From an uncultured Fluviicola sp. (GTDB lineage: Bacteria > Bacteroidota > Bacteroidia > Flavobacteriales_D > Crocinitomicaceae): a stretch of 64,000 nucleotides of DNA. Of the stretch, positions 41,685 to 50,387 are shown in pieces. The stretch covers positions 1 to 64,000 of the forward strand of contig NZ_CABHOL010000024.1 of the NCBI RefSeq assembly GCF_902168135.1. The letters are read 5' to 3'. The translations under genes were made by a program, and so were the position numbers. The notes below the pieces were generated by a model. It ran no database searches. It was not told the origin of the DNA and was given only the letters and a program-made list of their open reading frames with translations. How positions within the stretch are numbered: position 1 is the first letter of the stretch; every line of letters begins with the position of its first letter.

Positions 41685-43796
41685 ATGAGTTCACTGCAGG
41701 TTAAAGTTTTAGTTCTATTTATTGTTTGTGCTTTTAATTACGTCCGTGCCGGTTCGATTGATGATGCATTTAAAGCCCTGAGCCAATTCAATTATTTCGA
41801 AGCGAAAAAGCAATTTGAAAAATCATTGAAGTCCAATGAATCTGCAGCAAACTATGGATTAGCAGTTATTTATTACCGTACAGATAATCCATTTCACCAG
41901 CTTGATTCTGCGTATGCAACAATTGTGCGTTCCGAAAAGGCTTATGGTGCCATGAAGGATAAGCAGAAGGAAGCGCTTAAAAAACACAACTTCGACTATG
42001 CGGCGATTGAAAACCTGCGTAAAGATATTTCCAGCGGACTTTATAAAGAGGTGTTGAAAAATCCTTCGGAAGAAGCATACGATTTGTACCAAAAAAACAA
42101 TCCCTGGGCTGCCGAATACCAGAAAGCCGTCTTTTCCCGGGATTCAATAGGGTACGTAAAGGCTAAGAATGCCAACACCTCTGCTGCTTTTGACTTGTTC
42201 CTGAAAAAGTACCCGGAATCTGATTTTAAAAAAGAAGCACTCAATAATTTTTACCGTTTGCAGTATAAGGAAAATACAGATGGAAAGACAATTTCTTCTT
42301 TTTTAAGTTTTGAAAAACAATTTCCGGAGAATCCGTATGTTGCTGATGCACAGGATCAGGTCTATAACTTAAGTACCGCAAGGAACCAGGTGAAAGATTA
42401 TGATCTGTTTATCAAAACGTTTCCGAAAAACAGGAACGTTGAAAATGCCTGGAGAAAATTATACCAGTTGTACATGTCCGATTATTCGATGGAGCGATTG
42501 GAGAAATTCCAAATGGAATACCCGAATTATCCCTACAAGGATGAGATTACGAAAGATAAGAAATTGGGATCTCAGCAAATCATTCCCTATAAAAATGCAG
42601 GACAGTTCGGTTGGATGGACCTGAACGGGAATATTGTTATTCCGGCCCAGTACAGTACCGTTGGTTTCTTCAAGGAAGGATTGGCATGGGCTGAGAAAAG
42701 CGGGAAATACGGATTCGTCAATAAAGCAAATGAAATCGTTATTCCTTTCAAATTTTCCAGTGCGAATGATTTTGATAAAGGAAGAGCGATTGTGCGGGTT
42801 GATGAATTGTTTGGAATTATCGATCGTTCGGGGGCTTACATTGTCGAACCGCAATACAAGGATATCGGTCAGTTCTCAGAAGGATTGATCTATGCTTTGA
42901 AAGACAGTTTATACGGTTATTTTGACGGTTTGGGGTATCCGCGGATTCCGGAGCAGTACGAAGAAGCTTTCTCTTTTTCCGGGGGAATGGCAAAGGTTAC
43001 CTTTAAAGGGCTGGAAGGATATATTGATGCATTCGGTTCATTCAAAGTAAAACCTTTGTACGAATCTATCAATCTGTTTGGTGATTCTGCAATTGTTGTT
43101 GAAGGGGATGAGTCTGCAAAACTGGCTACTTTCCAGGGAAATGAGATCAAAACCATTCCGATTGAAGAAATCGGACCTCTGGTTTCTGACAGGGCGTTGG
43201 TGATTTCTGAAGACAAGATCGGTTATCTCGATAAAAGAGGTCAGACAATGATACCCGCTACTTTGGATTACTTTACGAATGCACGATCGGAAGGAGAATT
43301 CTCCGGAATGTATGCGAAAGCTTCGAAGGCTGGTAAGTTTGGGGTCATAGATCGATTCGGGAAACCGGTTATTCCGTTTACCTATTCCAAATTGGGAGCC
43401 GTTTCCAATTTAATTGCCTTCGAAAAAGCCGGAAAATGGGGGTTCATCGATTTACAGAACAAACCGGTTATTCCGCCAATGTATGAAGCAGCAGAAAGTT
43501 TCAAATCAGGACTTGGTGTTGTTCAAATGCTTACCCTCAAAGGAGCGATCAATGCCAAAGGAGAAACAGTTATTCCGGTTGAGCATACAACGATCAAACC
43601 ACTGGACGATACTCATTTCATCGTTTCGTTGGGGGCTTTTTACGGAATCTACACCAATAAAGGAAAGTTGGTTGTTCCTCTGGAATATGTCAATATCCGA
43701 AAAGTACAGGACGATTTCTACATCCTGACAAAGGGTACGGAGCTGCATTATTTTTACGTTCCGGAAAATAAATTGATCAAACCAAACCTGGAATAA
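41685..43796 (+). CDS. Secreted TPR and WG-repeat protein
   Basis: This 703-residue protein has a signal peptide (about 1-22), an N-terminal helical region with TPR-like units (about 23-300; SIDDAFKALSQFNYFEAKKQFEKS) and about ten WG beta repeats from about 305 to the end. Each WG unit reads roughly K-x-G-[FWY]-h-D-x-x-G-x-h-h-I-P, for example GKWGFIDLQNKPVIPPMYE. WG repeats form beta-propeller-like or solenoid surfaces for protein or ligand binding. The gene ends directly against the AAC(3)-like gene (TAA-ATG, no gap), so the two are translationally linked. Their joint function is unknown. Confidence 0.88.
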   Translation: MSSLQVKVLVLFIVCAFNYVRAGSIDDAFKALSQFNYFEAKKQFEKSLKSNESAANYGLAVIYYRTDNPFHQLDSAYATIVRSEKAYGAMKDKQKEALKKHNFDYAAIENLRKDISSGLYKEVLKNPSEEAYDLYQKNNPWAAEYQKAVFSRDSIGYVKAKNANTSAAFDLFLKKYPESDFKKEALNNFYRLQYKENTDGKTISSFLSFEKQFPENPYVADAQDQVYNLSTARNQVKDYDLFIKTFPKNRNVENAWRKLYQLYMSDYSMERLEKFQMEYPNYPYKDEITKDKKLGSQQIIPYKNAGQFGWMDLNGNIVIPAQYSTVGFFKEGLAWAEKSGKYGFVNKANEIVIPFKFSSANDFDKGRAIVRVDELFGIIDRSGAYIVEPQYKDIGQFSEGLIYALKDSLYGYFDGLGYPRIPEQYEEAFSFSGGMAKVTFKGLEGYIDAFGSFKVKPLYESINLFGDSAIVVEGDESAKLATFQGNEIKTIPIEEIGPLVSDRALVISEDKIGYLDKRGQTMIPATLDYFTNARSEGEFSGMYAKASKAGKFGVIDRFGKPVIPFTYSKLGAVSNLIAFEKAGKWGFIDLQNKPVIPPMYEAAESFKSGLGVVQMLTLKGAINAKGETVIPVEHTTIKPLDDTHFIVSLGAFYGIYTNKGKLVVPLEYVNIRKVQDDFYILTKGTELHYFYVPENKLIKPNLE

Positions 43797-44699
43797 ATGT
43801 CGGGGTTGAGGAACTTTATTCGCTCGCTGGTTCCGCAAAGGATTCTGAATGCTTATCGTGAAAGAAAGAAAGATAAGCAGCGTAAGCTGATCCGTGAACA
43901 GGAGTTGAAAGGAGAAGGATGGACGTTTACACAGTTGTTCCAACAAATTCAGGCTTGTGGGATAAAATCAGGAGATTCCGTGTTGGTTCACAGCAGTTTT
44001 TCAAAGATCGGTTTTGTAGCAGGCGGCCCGCGAATCATTGTTGATGCACTTTTGGAAGCCATTGGTGCGGAAGGCAACTTGCTCATGCCTAGTTCCCCTA
44101 ATCCCGGATACCAATTGGATTATATCCGAAATTTAAACCAATTTGATGTTCTGAACGATCCGTCCAAAATGGGGGCGATCACCGAATATTTCAGGAAACT
44201 TCCCGGAGTGAGACGTTCCGAAAGTCCCACAGAACCGGTTTGCTGCTACGGACCGAAAGCGGAATGGTTTACGAGCGGACATTTGGGAGAAGAAACACCG
44301 TATACCAGGAACAGCCCTTTTGCACGATTAGCAGAAGCAAACGGCAAAATCCTATACATCGGAGTCACTTTGGACAATGCGGGAACATCCCTGCATGTAT
44401 TGGAAGATGCCGTTCCTGATTTTAAATACCCGGTTTATTACCCGGAAGTATTTCATGTTTCGGTAAAGCGGGAAGACGGGGAAGTTGTTCCCGTTTCGGT
44501 GAAAGTCCACAACCCGGAACAATCGGCAAAGCGCAAGTGTGATGGATTATTGCCGATGTTTGAGGCAAAAGGAGTGATGAAGCGTGCAGTTATCGGAAAT
44601 GCGCCGACCCTGGTATTTGATGCTTCCAAAATGCTGGAAACCATGATGGATGAATATCAGCAAAACGGAGTAACCATGTATACTCCCTCCGGATCATAA
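43797..44699 (+). CDS. AAC(3)-fold acetyltransferase
   Basis: This 300-residue protein fits the aminoglycoside 3-N-acetyltransferase fold: GDSVLVHSSFSKIGFVAGGPRIIVDALLEAIG, then GNLLMPSSPNPGY, MGAITEYFRKLPGVRRSESPTEPVCCYG and YTRNSPFARL. This family transfers acetyl from acetyl-CoA to an amine. Many chromosomal members modify cell-surface sugars rather than antibiotics. Its start abuts the stop of the WG-repeat gene. An N-terminal basic helix of about 45 residues is additional to the core fold. Resistance cannot be claimed from sequence. Confidence 0.85.
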   Translation: MSGLRNFIRSLVPQRILNAYRERKKDKQRKLIREQELKGEGWTFTQLFQQIQACGIKSGDSVLVHSSFSKIGFVAGGPRIIVDALLEAIGAEGNLLMPSSPNPGYQLDYIRNLNQFDVLNDPSKMGAITEYFRKLPGVRRSESPTEPVCCYGPKAEWFTSGHLGEETPYTRNSPFARLAEANGKILYIGVTLDNAGTSLHVLEDAVPDFKYPVYYPEVFHVSVKREDGEVVPVSVKVHNPEQSAKRKCDGLLPMFEAKGVMKRAVIGNAPTLVFDASKMLETMMDEYQQNGVTMYTPSGS

Positions 44700-44722
44700 G
44701 ATTTATTGATCTCTAATTCGCA

Positions 44723-44740
44723 TCCCGATAATTATCGGGA
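44723..44740. repeat. 18-bp perfect palindrome
   Basis: TCCCGATAATTATCGGGA reads the same on both strands. It lies between the AAC(3)-like gene and menB, flanked by ATTCGCA and GGCATTAGTAATTA, which resemble the ATTCGTAATT intergenic family. Palindromes of the CCCGATA...TATCGGG type recur in Bacteroidota genomes as far as I recall. Confidence 0.75.
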
Positions 44741-44769
44741 CGGCATTAGTAATTATATGCAGGCATTGC

Positions 44770-44777
44770 TATTTTTG
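44770..44777 (+). promoter_or_regulatory. -7 element (TATTTTTG) of menB
   Basis: This is a perfect TAnnTTTG, 21 nt before the ATG at 44799. Confidence 0.45.
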
Positions 44778-44798
44778 TAAAACCAAAAACAAAAGAAC

Positions 44799-45620
44799 AT
44801 GTCAAACAGAAACTGGACAAGTATCAAGTCTTATACAGATATCAAATTCGAATTCTTTGAAGGAATCGGAAAAATCACGATTAACCGTCCGAAAGTGTAC
44901 AATGCCTTCCGTCCGGAAACGAACATGGAGATGCTGGATGCGTTGGAAATTTGTCGTGAAAGACAAGATATCGGTGTGGTTGTTTTAACCGGAGAAGGCG
45001 ATAAAGCATTTTGTTCCGGAGGTGATCAGAACGTGAAGGGAGTAGGAGGCTACATTTCTGAAAATGGAGTTCCGCGTTTGAACGTACTGGATGTACACAA
45101 ATCAATCCGGGCTTTGCCAAAGCCGGTAATCGCTATGGTGAACGGTTATGCAATCGGAGGAGGTCACGTACTTCACGTAGTTTGTGATTTAACGATTGCT
45201 TCAGATAACGCACGATTCGGGCAGACGGGCCCTAAAGTAGGAAGTTTTGATGCCGGTTTCGGTTCGTCTTTCCTTGCAAGTCATGTCGGACAGAAGAAAG
45301 CGCGTGAGATTTGGTTCTTGTGTGAGCAGTATACGGCAGATGAAGCGGAAAAAATGGGAATGGTCAATAAGGTTGTTCCATTGAAAGATTTGGAAGATAC
45401 AACTGTGCAGTGGTGCCAGACTATCATGAAGCGTTCTCCGTTGGCAGTGCGTATGATCAAAAGAGGTTTGAATGCGGAATTAGACGGACAGAGAGGTTTG
45501 ATGGAATTCGCTGGAGATGCTACTTTGATGTACTATTTAATGGAAGAAGCACAGGAAGGAAAACGTGCATTCTTAGAAAAAAGAGAGCCGAATTTCCAGC
45601 AATTTCCTAAATTTCCTTAA
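44799..45620 (+). CDS. menB: 1,4-dihydroxy-2-naphthoyl-CoA synthase
   Basis: This 273-residue crotonase-fold enzyme closes the second ring in menaquinone synthesis. MenB-specific motifs are present: [51 protein letters not shown] and [17 protein letters not shown], with the C-terminal [21 protein letters not shown]. The KxxxxF and SGGDQ segments distinguish it from general enoyl-CoA hydratases. No other men genes lie nearby. Menaquinone would feed electrons towards the cbb3 oxidase encoded upstream. Confidence 0.95.
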   Translation: MSNRNWTSIKSYTDIKFEFFEGIGKITINRPKVYNAFRPETNMEMLDALEICRERQDIGVVVLTGEGDKAFCSGGDQNVKGVGGYISENGVPRLNVLDVHKSIRALPKPVIAMVNGYAIGGGHVLHVVCDLTIASDNARFGQTGPKVGSFDAGFGSSFLASHVGQKKAREIWFLCEQYTADEAEKMGMVNKVVPLKDLEDTTVQWCQTIMKRSPLAVRMIKRGLNAELDGQRGLMEFAGDATLMYYLMEEAQEGKRAFLEKREPNFQQFPKFP

Positions 45621-45623
45621 CAA

Positions 45624-45700
45624 GTTCAAACGATCAAAGAGTTCGAAAAGTTCAAAGAGTTCAATGGGTTTAACCTTTTCAACTTTTGAACATTTGAACC
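45624..45700. repeat. Intergenic GTTCAAA inverted-repeat element, copy 2
   Basis: The left part holds GTTCAAA, GTTCGAAAAGTTCAAA and GAGTTCAA; the right part, read on the minus strand, begins GGTTCAAATGTTCAAAAG. The first 24 nt match the element at 38530 at 22 positions. It fills the gap between menB and the MscS gene. Confidence 0.7.
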
Positions 45701-45723
45701 TTTAATAATGAAATTATTAAAGA

Positions 45724-46575
45724 ATGGCACTTTTAGACATCGAAGCTGATTTTCAGCGCATTTTTGGATTTAGTTTAGCAGAAGGCAAGCAGTGGCTGGT
45801 GAAATCCGGAACGAACCTGATTTTCGCTGTGATTATCCTGTTGGCCGGTTTTTGGATTGCTAAGTGGGTTGGGCGTTTGGTGGTGAAAATACTGACGCGG
45901 GGGAAGGTAGATGCCGGTTTGGTAACCTTCCTGTCGAGCTTGTCCACCATTGTGTTGAAGATCCTGGTGATTGTGACGGCAATTACCCAGCTGGGAATCG
46001 AAATGACTTCTTTTGTAGCAATCCTTGGAGCTGCAGGTTTGGCAATCGGTATGGCGTTCTCGGGAACACTTTCCAATTTTGCCGGAGGAGTGATGATCTT
46101 GTTGTTCAAACCATTTAAGGTCGGTGATGTGATCTTAACCCAGACTCTGCAGGGAACTGTAAAGGAAATTCAGATTTTCTATACTTATCTGCATACTTCG
46201 GATAACAAGGTGATTGTAATCCCGAATGGTCCGATTGCAAACGGTCCGCTTACTAACTTTACGAAAGCCAATGTGCGAAGGGTTGACTGGTCCATTCCGA
46301 TTTCATACGGAGATGATTTTGTAAAAGCACATCAATTAATCCTGAAATACTTGTCGGAGGATAAGCGCGTGAAGAAAGATCCGGCACCTTTTGTTGCTTT
46401 GGGAGAACTGGGGGCTTCTGTAATGATCACCGTTCGTGCCTGGGCCAAAACAAATGATTACTGGGATGTTTACTATGAGTTGAACAGAAGGGTTTACGAA
46501 GAGTTTTCCAAAGAAGGGTTGAATCTGACTTCCCCGCAGGAACACGTGGTTCAAATGCAACAAGCAAAAGCATGA
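45724..46575 (+). CDS. MscS-family small-conductance mechanosensitive channel
   Basis: This 283-residue protein matches the E. coli MscS size and plan. Membrane helices lie at about 28-47, 70-90 and a pore helix near 98-120 (AILGAAGLAIGMAFSGTLSNFAGGVMILLFKPF). A soluble beta domain follows, with GDVILTQTLQGTVKEIQIFYTYL and NKVIVIPNGPIANGPLTNF. It releases solutes on hypo-osmotic shock. The stop overlaps the thioesterase start by 4 nt, so they share a transcript. Confidence 0.94.
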   Translation: MALLDIEADFQRIFGFSLAEGKQWLVKSGTNLIFAVIILLAGFWIAKWVGRLVVKILTRGKVDAGLVTFLSSLSTIVLKILVIVTAITQLGIEMTSFVAILGAAGLAIGMAFSGTLSNFAGGVMILLFKPFKVGDVILTQTLQGTVKEIQIFYTYLHTSDNKVIVIPNGPIANGPLTNFTKANVRRVDWSIPISYGDDFVKAHQLILKYLSEDKRVKKDPAPFVALGELGASVMITVRAWAKTNDYWDVYYELNRRVYEEFSKEGLNLTSPQEHVVQMQQAKA

Positions 46576-47015
46576 CAGATTTAAAGCAACATCCGATCAT
46601 TCAGCAATATATCATCTGGAATCGCTTCGGAGATCTACTGGGGATGGATTTTGAAGTCGTCGAAAAGGGACATGTGATCTACAAAATGGCGATTACAAAG
46701 GATCATTTGGCGACCCCATTTGCTGCTCACGGCGGTTCTGTAGCGGCACTGATTGATGCTGCGCTTGGAGTAGCGTGTTTGACGGAAGTTTGTGAAGACA
46801 TGAAAGTGGTTTCGACTGTTAATCTGACGATCTCTTATTTAAATCCGGCTCACAAAGATGATTTGCTGACTGCCGACGCAAAGGTCACAAAATCCGGGAA
46901 GCGTATTTTGTTCGTGGAAGGAAAAGTGAAAAACCATAAAGGAGAATTGGTAGCTACGGCTTCGGCTACTATGAACGCATATCCGGTTTCGAAGATCAGC
47001 GAGAAAGTGTTTTGA
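46572..47015 (+). CDS. PaaI-type hotdog thioesterase
   Basis: This 147-residue protein has the PaaI/YdiI hotdog pattern: LGMDFEVVEKGHVIYKM, HLATPFAAHGGSVAALIDAALGVA with the acidic residue of the active helix, and STVNLTISYLNPAH. It hydrolyses acyl-CoA thioesters. Pairing with menB 950 bp upstream raises the possibility of a DHNA-CoA thioesterase role in menaquinone synthesis, but that is inference, and the adjacent channel gene offers no support. It overlaps the channel gene by 4 nt. Confidence 0.85.
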   Translation: MTDLKQHPIIQQYIIWNRFGDLLGMDFEVVEKGHVIYKMAITKDHLATPFAAHGGSVAALIDAALGVACLTEVCEDMKVVSTVNLTISYLNPAHKDDLLTADAKVTKSGKRILFVEGKVKNHKGELVATASATMNAYPVSKISEKVF

Positions 47016-47054
47016 AAATTATGAATTATCAATAAAAAAGACTTGATAATTGAG

Positions 47055-47924
47055 TCATTTATAATTGATGATTTCCCAAAGTTTCACCGTCTCAACAGCT
47101 TCTTTCACATCGTGTACGCGCAGAATATCTGCTCCTTTATTGAGAGCAATGGTGTTTAAAACAGTGGTTCCGTTCAATGAATCCGCTGGATCTGTTTCAA
47201 GGGTCTTATAGATCATTGATTTCCGCGAGATACCAACTAAAATAGGACATTCGAACAGTTGAAAAGCTTCAAGGAATGAAAATAGTTCGAGATTTTGTTC
47301 GCTGTTCTTGGCAAAGCCAAAGCCAGGATCAATAATAATATCGTTAAGTCCGGCCGATCTTGCTCTTTCAAGCTGTGTTCCCAATTCAACGATTACATCA
47401 CGAAGAATGTTGTCGTAGCGGTTCAATTTAGCCATGGTTTGCGGTGTTCCGCGCATGTGCATCAATACATACGGAGCCCTGTGTTCTGCTGTAATCGAAA
47501 ATAACTCCGGGTTGATCAGTCCGCCGCTGATGTCATTGATCAGATGAATACCTTGTTCAAGGGCATAAGAAGCAACCCCGGATTGAAAAGTATCAACACT
47601 GATTTTTACTTCCGGGTAGGTTTCCAGCGCATAGGCTATTGCGAATTTAATCCGCTCAATTTCCCCCTGTTCGGAAATGTGCTCAGCACCCGGCCGGCTC
47701 GAGTAACCTCCTATATCTAACCAAGTTGCACCGTTCTTCACATGCAGGTCTATGAGTTTTTGCTGTTTTTCAATGGTCGTACTTCTGCTGTCCGGGTAGA
47801 AAGAATCCGGCGTACAATTGACGATTCCCATCACCTGCGGGGTGGAAATAGTGAATAACTTACCGCGGATGTTTAGAACCCGTTCTCGTGAAAAAGTTGT
47901 ATTTTCAGACCTTAAAAATTCCAT
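47055..47924 (-). CDS. folP: Dihydropteroate synthase
   Basis: This 289-residue TIM-barrel enzyme joins p-aminobenzoate to dihydropterin pyrophosphate in folate synthesis. Motifs include VMGIVNCTPDSFYPDSR, WLDIGGYSSRPGAE, INDISGG, VLMHMRGTPQTM, DIIIDPGFGFAKNSEQN and RVHDVKEAVET. The start lies only 10 nt from the start of the divergent DUF1599 gene, so each promoter must overlap the other gene's 5' coding sequence. Confidence 0.95.
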   Translation of the reverse strand: MEFLRSENTTFSRERVLNIRGKLFTISTPQVMGIVNCTPDSFYPDSRSTTIEKQQKLIDLHVKNGATWLDIGGYSSRPGAEHISEQGEIERIKFAIAYALETYPEVKISVDTFQSGVASYALEQGIHLINDISGGLINPELFSITAEHRAPYVLMHMRGTPQTMAKLNRYDNILRDVIVELGTQLERARSAGLNDIIIDPGFGFAKNSEQNLELFSFLEAFQLFECPILVGISRKSMIYKTLETDPADSLNGTTVLNTIALNKGADILRVHDVKEAVETVKLWEIINYK

Positions 47925-47934
47925 ACTTGCATAG

Positions 47935-48471
47935 ATGATACAAACATCGGAACAATATCAACACATCGTACAGGGTTGTAGAGAAATTTTCCTTAAAAAA
48001 ACCATCGATTACGGAACTTCCTGGCGGATTGCGCGAGCGAGCAGTTTAACGGACCAGATCTTCATAAAGGCAAACCGAATCCGGACCATACAGGAAACAG
48101 GAGAGAATAAAGTAGGGGAAAGTATCGAAGGTGAATTCGGAGCAATGGTGAATTACTGTATCATGGCAATTATTCAGTCCCGTTCAACAGATAAAATGGG
48201 GCTTGAACTAAGTGCCGAGCAAGCGGAAATCTTGTACGACCAGGTTGCTTTGGAAGCTTTTCAGCTGATGGAGAAAAAGAACCACGATTACGGGGAGGCA
48301 TGGAGGGATATGCGGGTAAGCTCGTTGACCGATATGATCCTTATGAAGCTGTTGCGAATCAAGCAGATTGAGGATAATGGAGGGAAAACGATCGCATCGG
48401 AGGGAATTGAATCGAACTATTTTGATATTCTGAACTATTCTATTTTTGCTTTAATACACCTCACCCTTTAA
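47935..48471 (+). CDS. DUF1599 protein with internal duplication
   Basis: This 178-residue protein is made of two similar halves. The segments KKTIDYGTSWRIARASSLTD (about residues 21-40) and KKNHDYGEAWRDMRVSSLTD (about 110-130) align, as do the flanking MVNYCIMAII and ILNYSIFALI. The family has been linked by others to nucleotide-modification domains (Nmad-like), but its reaction is not established. It is the first gene of a co-directional block (BT_3928-like, tpiA, prmA) and is divergent from folP. Confidence 0.85.
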   Translation: MIQTSEQYQHIVQGCREIFLKKTIDYGTSWRIARASSLTDQIFIKANRIRTIQETGENKVGESIEGEFGAMVNYCIMAIIQSRSTDKMGLELSAEQAEILYDQVALEAFQLMEKKNHDYGEAWRDMRVSSLTDMILMKLLRIKQIEDNGGKTIASEGIESNYFDILNYSIFALIHLTL

Positions 48472-48484
48472 ACTTTTGGTTTCT

Positions 48485-50386
48485 ATGAAAACTACACGAA
48501 CCATTTCAGGACATTCACTACCACTCAATGTCCTGTTTGTTATCTTAAACCTTGCCGGATTAACACTTACAACAATGGGCTTTCACGATCATTTTGAAGC
48601 TCAGAAATTGTTATTCGTAAGCATCGGTCTTGTCTTGATGCTGTTTTCTGCAGTAGCTTTGATCTTCTTCAAGGGGAAATTGATGATTGCTACTGTTTCC
48701 CGCGTTATTGTTGGAAGTTTGTTTCTCGTTTCCGGATTGATCAAGGCAAATGACCCGCTTGGATTTTCCTATAAGCTGGAAGAATATTTTGAAGACGGTG
48801 CATTGGCTTACCGGATCAAAGAGTTTTTTGGTACTCCCGGCTTCTCCCTGGAATATTTTATTCAGCATGCGCTGGTACTTTCGGTGATCATCTGCATTGC
48901 TGAGATCGTGTTGGGAGTTTTGGTATTGATAGGAGGGAAAATGCGCCTGGTGAGCTGGTCATTGGTGATCCTGATGCTGTTCTTTACATTCCTTACCTGG
49001 CACACGTCTACCTGTGATTCAAAAACGAAATTTACAGACCGCGATACCTATTCATTGGCTAATGCTAAAGAAGCATCACTTGCAGATACAAAAATCGAGG
49101 AAGCCAAAACGAATAAGGATATTAAGATCATTTCAAAGAATGCCAATGAAGTGGTCGTTGAGGAACTAAAAGCGCCTCAGTGTGTAACGGATTGCGGCTG
49201 TTTCGGAGATGCAATGAAAGGTTCCGTCGGAAGATCCTTAACTCCGAAAGAATCCCTCTGGAAAGACATCGTATTGCTTTACCTGGTTATCTGGATCTTT
49301 GTCGCTCAGGGAATCATCAAACCGAATAATGTGCGCCAAAACTGGATTTATGTTCCGGTTTCAATGCTGTTGATTGCCGCATTATCCTGGGTATTCGATT
49401 GGTATTTCCCGATAATCTTCTCATTGATAGCTATATTGGCTGCTTTATGGATTTACCGTTTCCGGAATAAACGGATCGGGAACCATTACAGCTCGGCACT
49501 GATTGTTACATGCTTATGCGGAATTTTCATTTGGTATGTCCTGAAATATGATCCGTTGCGCGATTACCGATCATACGCAGTTGGGAATTACCTGCCTGAT
49601 TTGACTAAAAACGGAGATCCCGGTAAATACCAAAGCCTGCTGGTTTACAAAAACATCAAAACCGGCGAGAAAAAGGAGTACGACGGTTCTAGCAAAGAAT
49701 TTATGGCTTCCAAGATTTGGGAAAAGACGAATGAATGGAAATACCTGGAAATGATCAACAAGGAAATCATCCCGATGAGGCTTCCTTCCATTGATACGGC
49801 GCAATTCAATCCGTCGAGAAGCATTAAAGCCTTGTCGGAAGACGAGCTGCAGCTGGATGCAGTGAAAAAACAACTGAAGAATACCCGAGTAACCGGACTT
49901 CGTTTGGAAGATAAAGTGACTATGGAACGAACAGAGATTCCGGAGATAGAATACAACGTGGAGTCCTATCCGCCTGATACCTATACAATCCTGGATACCA
50001 TTGAGGTGGAAAACCCGGAATTGTCCGATGTAAGTATCCGTAAGTTCTTGTTTACCGCACCAAAAGTGATTGTTGTTTTCTCCAAAAACCTGAAAGAGTT
50101 TGATTTGGCGCATCTGAACGAAATCAAGTCTATAGCAGCGTCTGCTAAAAAAGCGGGTGTTCCTTTCGTAATGGTAGTTGGTTCGGGAGATGAGGAGATT
50201 GCCGCATTTAAAAAGAAACACAACCTGCATGTACCTTTCTTTATCAATGACGGAATAGAATTAAAAGCCGTTTCACGTGCAAACCCGGCATTGATGGTAT
50301 TGAAACACGGACGTGTAAAAGGAAAATATACCGGTAATTCGTTACCGACATTTAATTGGATTCAAAGTAATTTATTAGCAAAATAA
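48485..50386 (+). CDS. BT_3928-like membrane protein (DoxX-like N-terminus, thioredoxin-like C-terminus)
   Basis: This protein of about 633 residues has four or five N-terminal helices in a DoxX/MauE-like arrangement (ISRVIVGSLFLVSGLIKANDPLGFSYKLEEYF). A short Cys-containing loop (CVTDCGCFGD) follows, then more helices, and a C-terminal soluble domain of about 250 residues that resembles a thioredoxin-like fold without an obvious CxxC. The plan matches BT_3928-family proteins found next to tpiA in Bacteroidota. A role in redox or electron transfer at the membrane is inferred. I chose the ATG at 48485 over an in-frame TTG at 48476. Confidence 0.82.
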   Translation: MKTTRTISGHSLPLNVLFVILNLAGLTLTTMGFHDHFEAQKLLFVSIGLVLMLFSAVALIFFKGKLMIATVSRVIVGSLFLVSGLIKANDPLGFSYKLEEYFEDGALAYRIKEFFGTPGFSLEYFIQHALVLSVIICIAEIVLGVLVLIGGKMRLVSWSLVILMLFFTFLTWHTSTCDSKTKFTDRDTYSLANAKEASLADTKIEEAKTNKDIKIISKNANEVVVEELKAPQCVTDCGCFGDAMKGSVGRSLTPKESLWKDIVLLYLVIWIFVAQGIIKPNNVRQNWIYVPVSMLLIAALSWVFDWYFPIIFSLIAILAALWIYRFRNKRIGNHYSSALIVTCLCGIFIWYVLKYDPLRDYRSYAVGNYLPDLTKNGDPGKYQSLLVYKNIKTGEKKEYDGSSKEFMASKIWEKTNEWKYLEMINKEIIPMRLPSIDTAQFNPSRSIKALSEDELQLDAVKKQLKNTRVTGLRLEDKVTMERTEIPEIEYNVESYPPDTYTILDTIEVENPELSDVSIRKFLFTAPKVIVVFSKNLKEFDLAHLNEIKSIAASAKKAGVPFVMVVGSGDEEIAAFKKKHNLHVPFFINDGIELKAVSRANPALMVLKHGRVKGKYTGNSLPTFNWIQSNLLAK

Positions 50387-50387
50387 C

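Noticed and set aside
43797-44699. Calling the AAC(3)-like gene an antibiotic resistance gene
   Set aside because: The fold is shared with chromosomal acetyltransferases of other function, and no mobile or resistance context is present.
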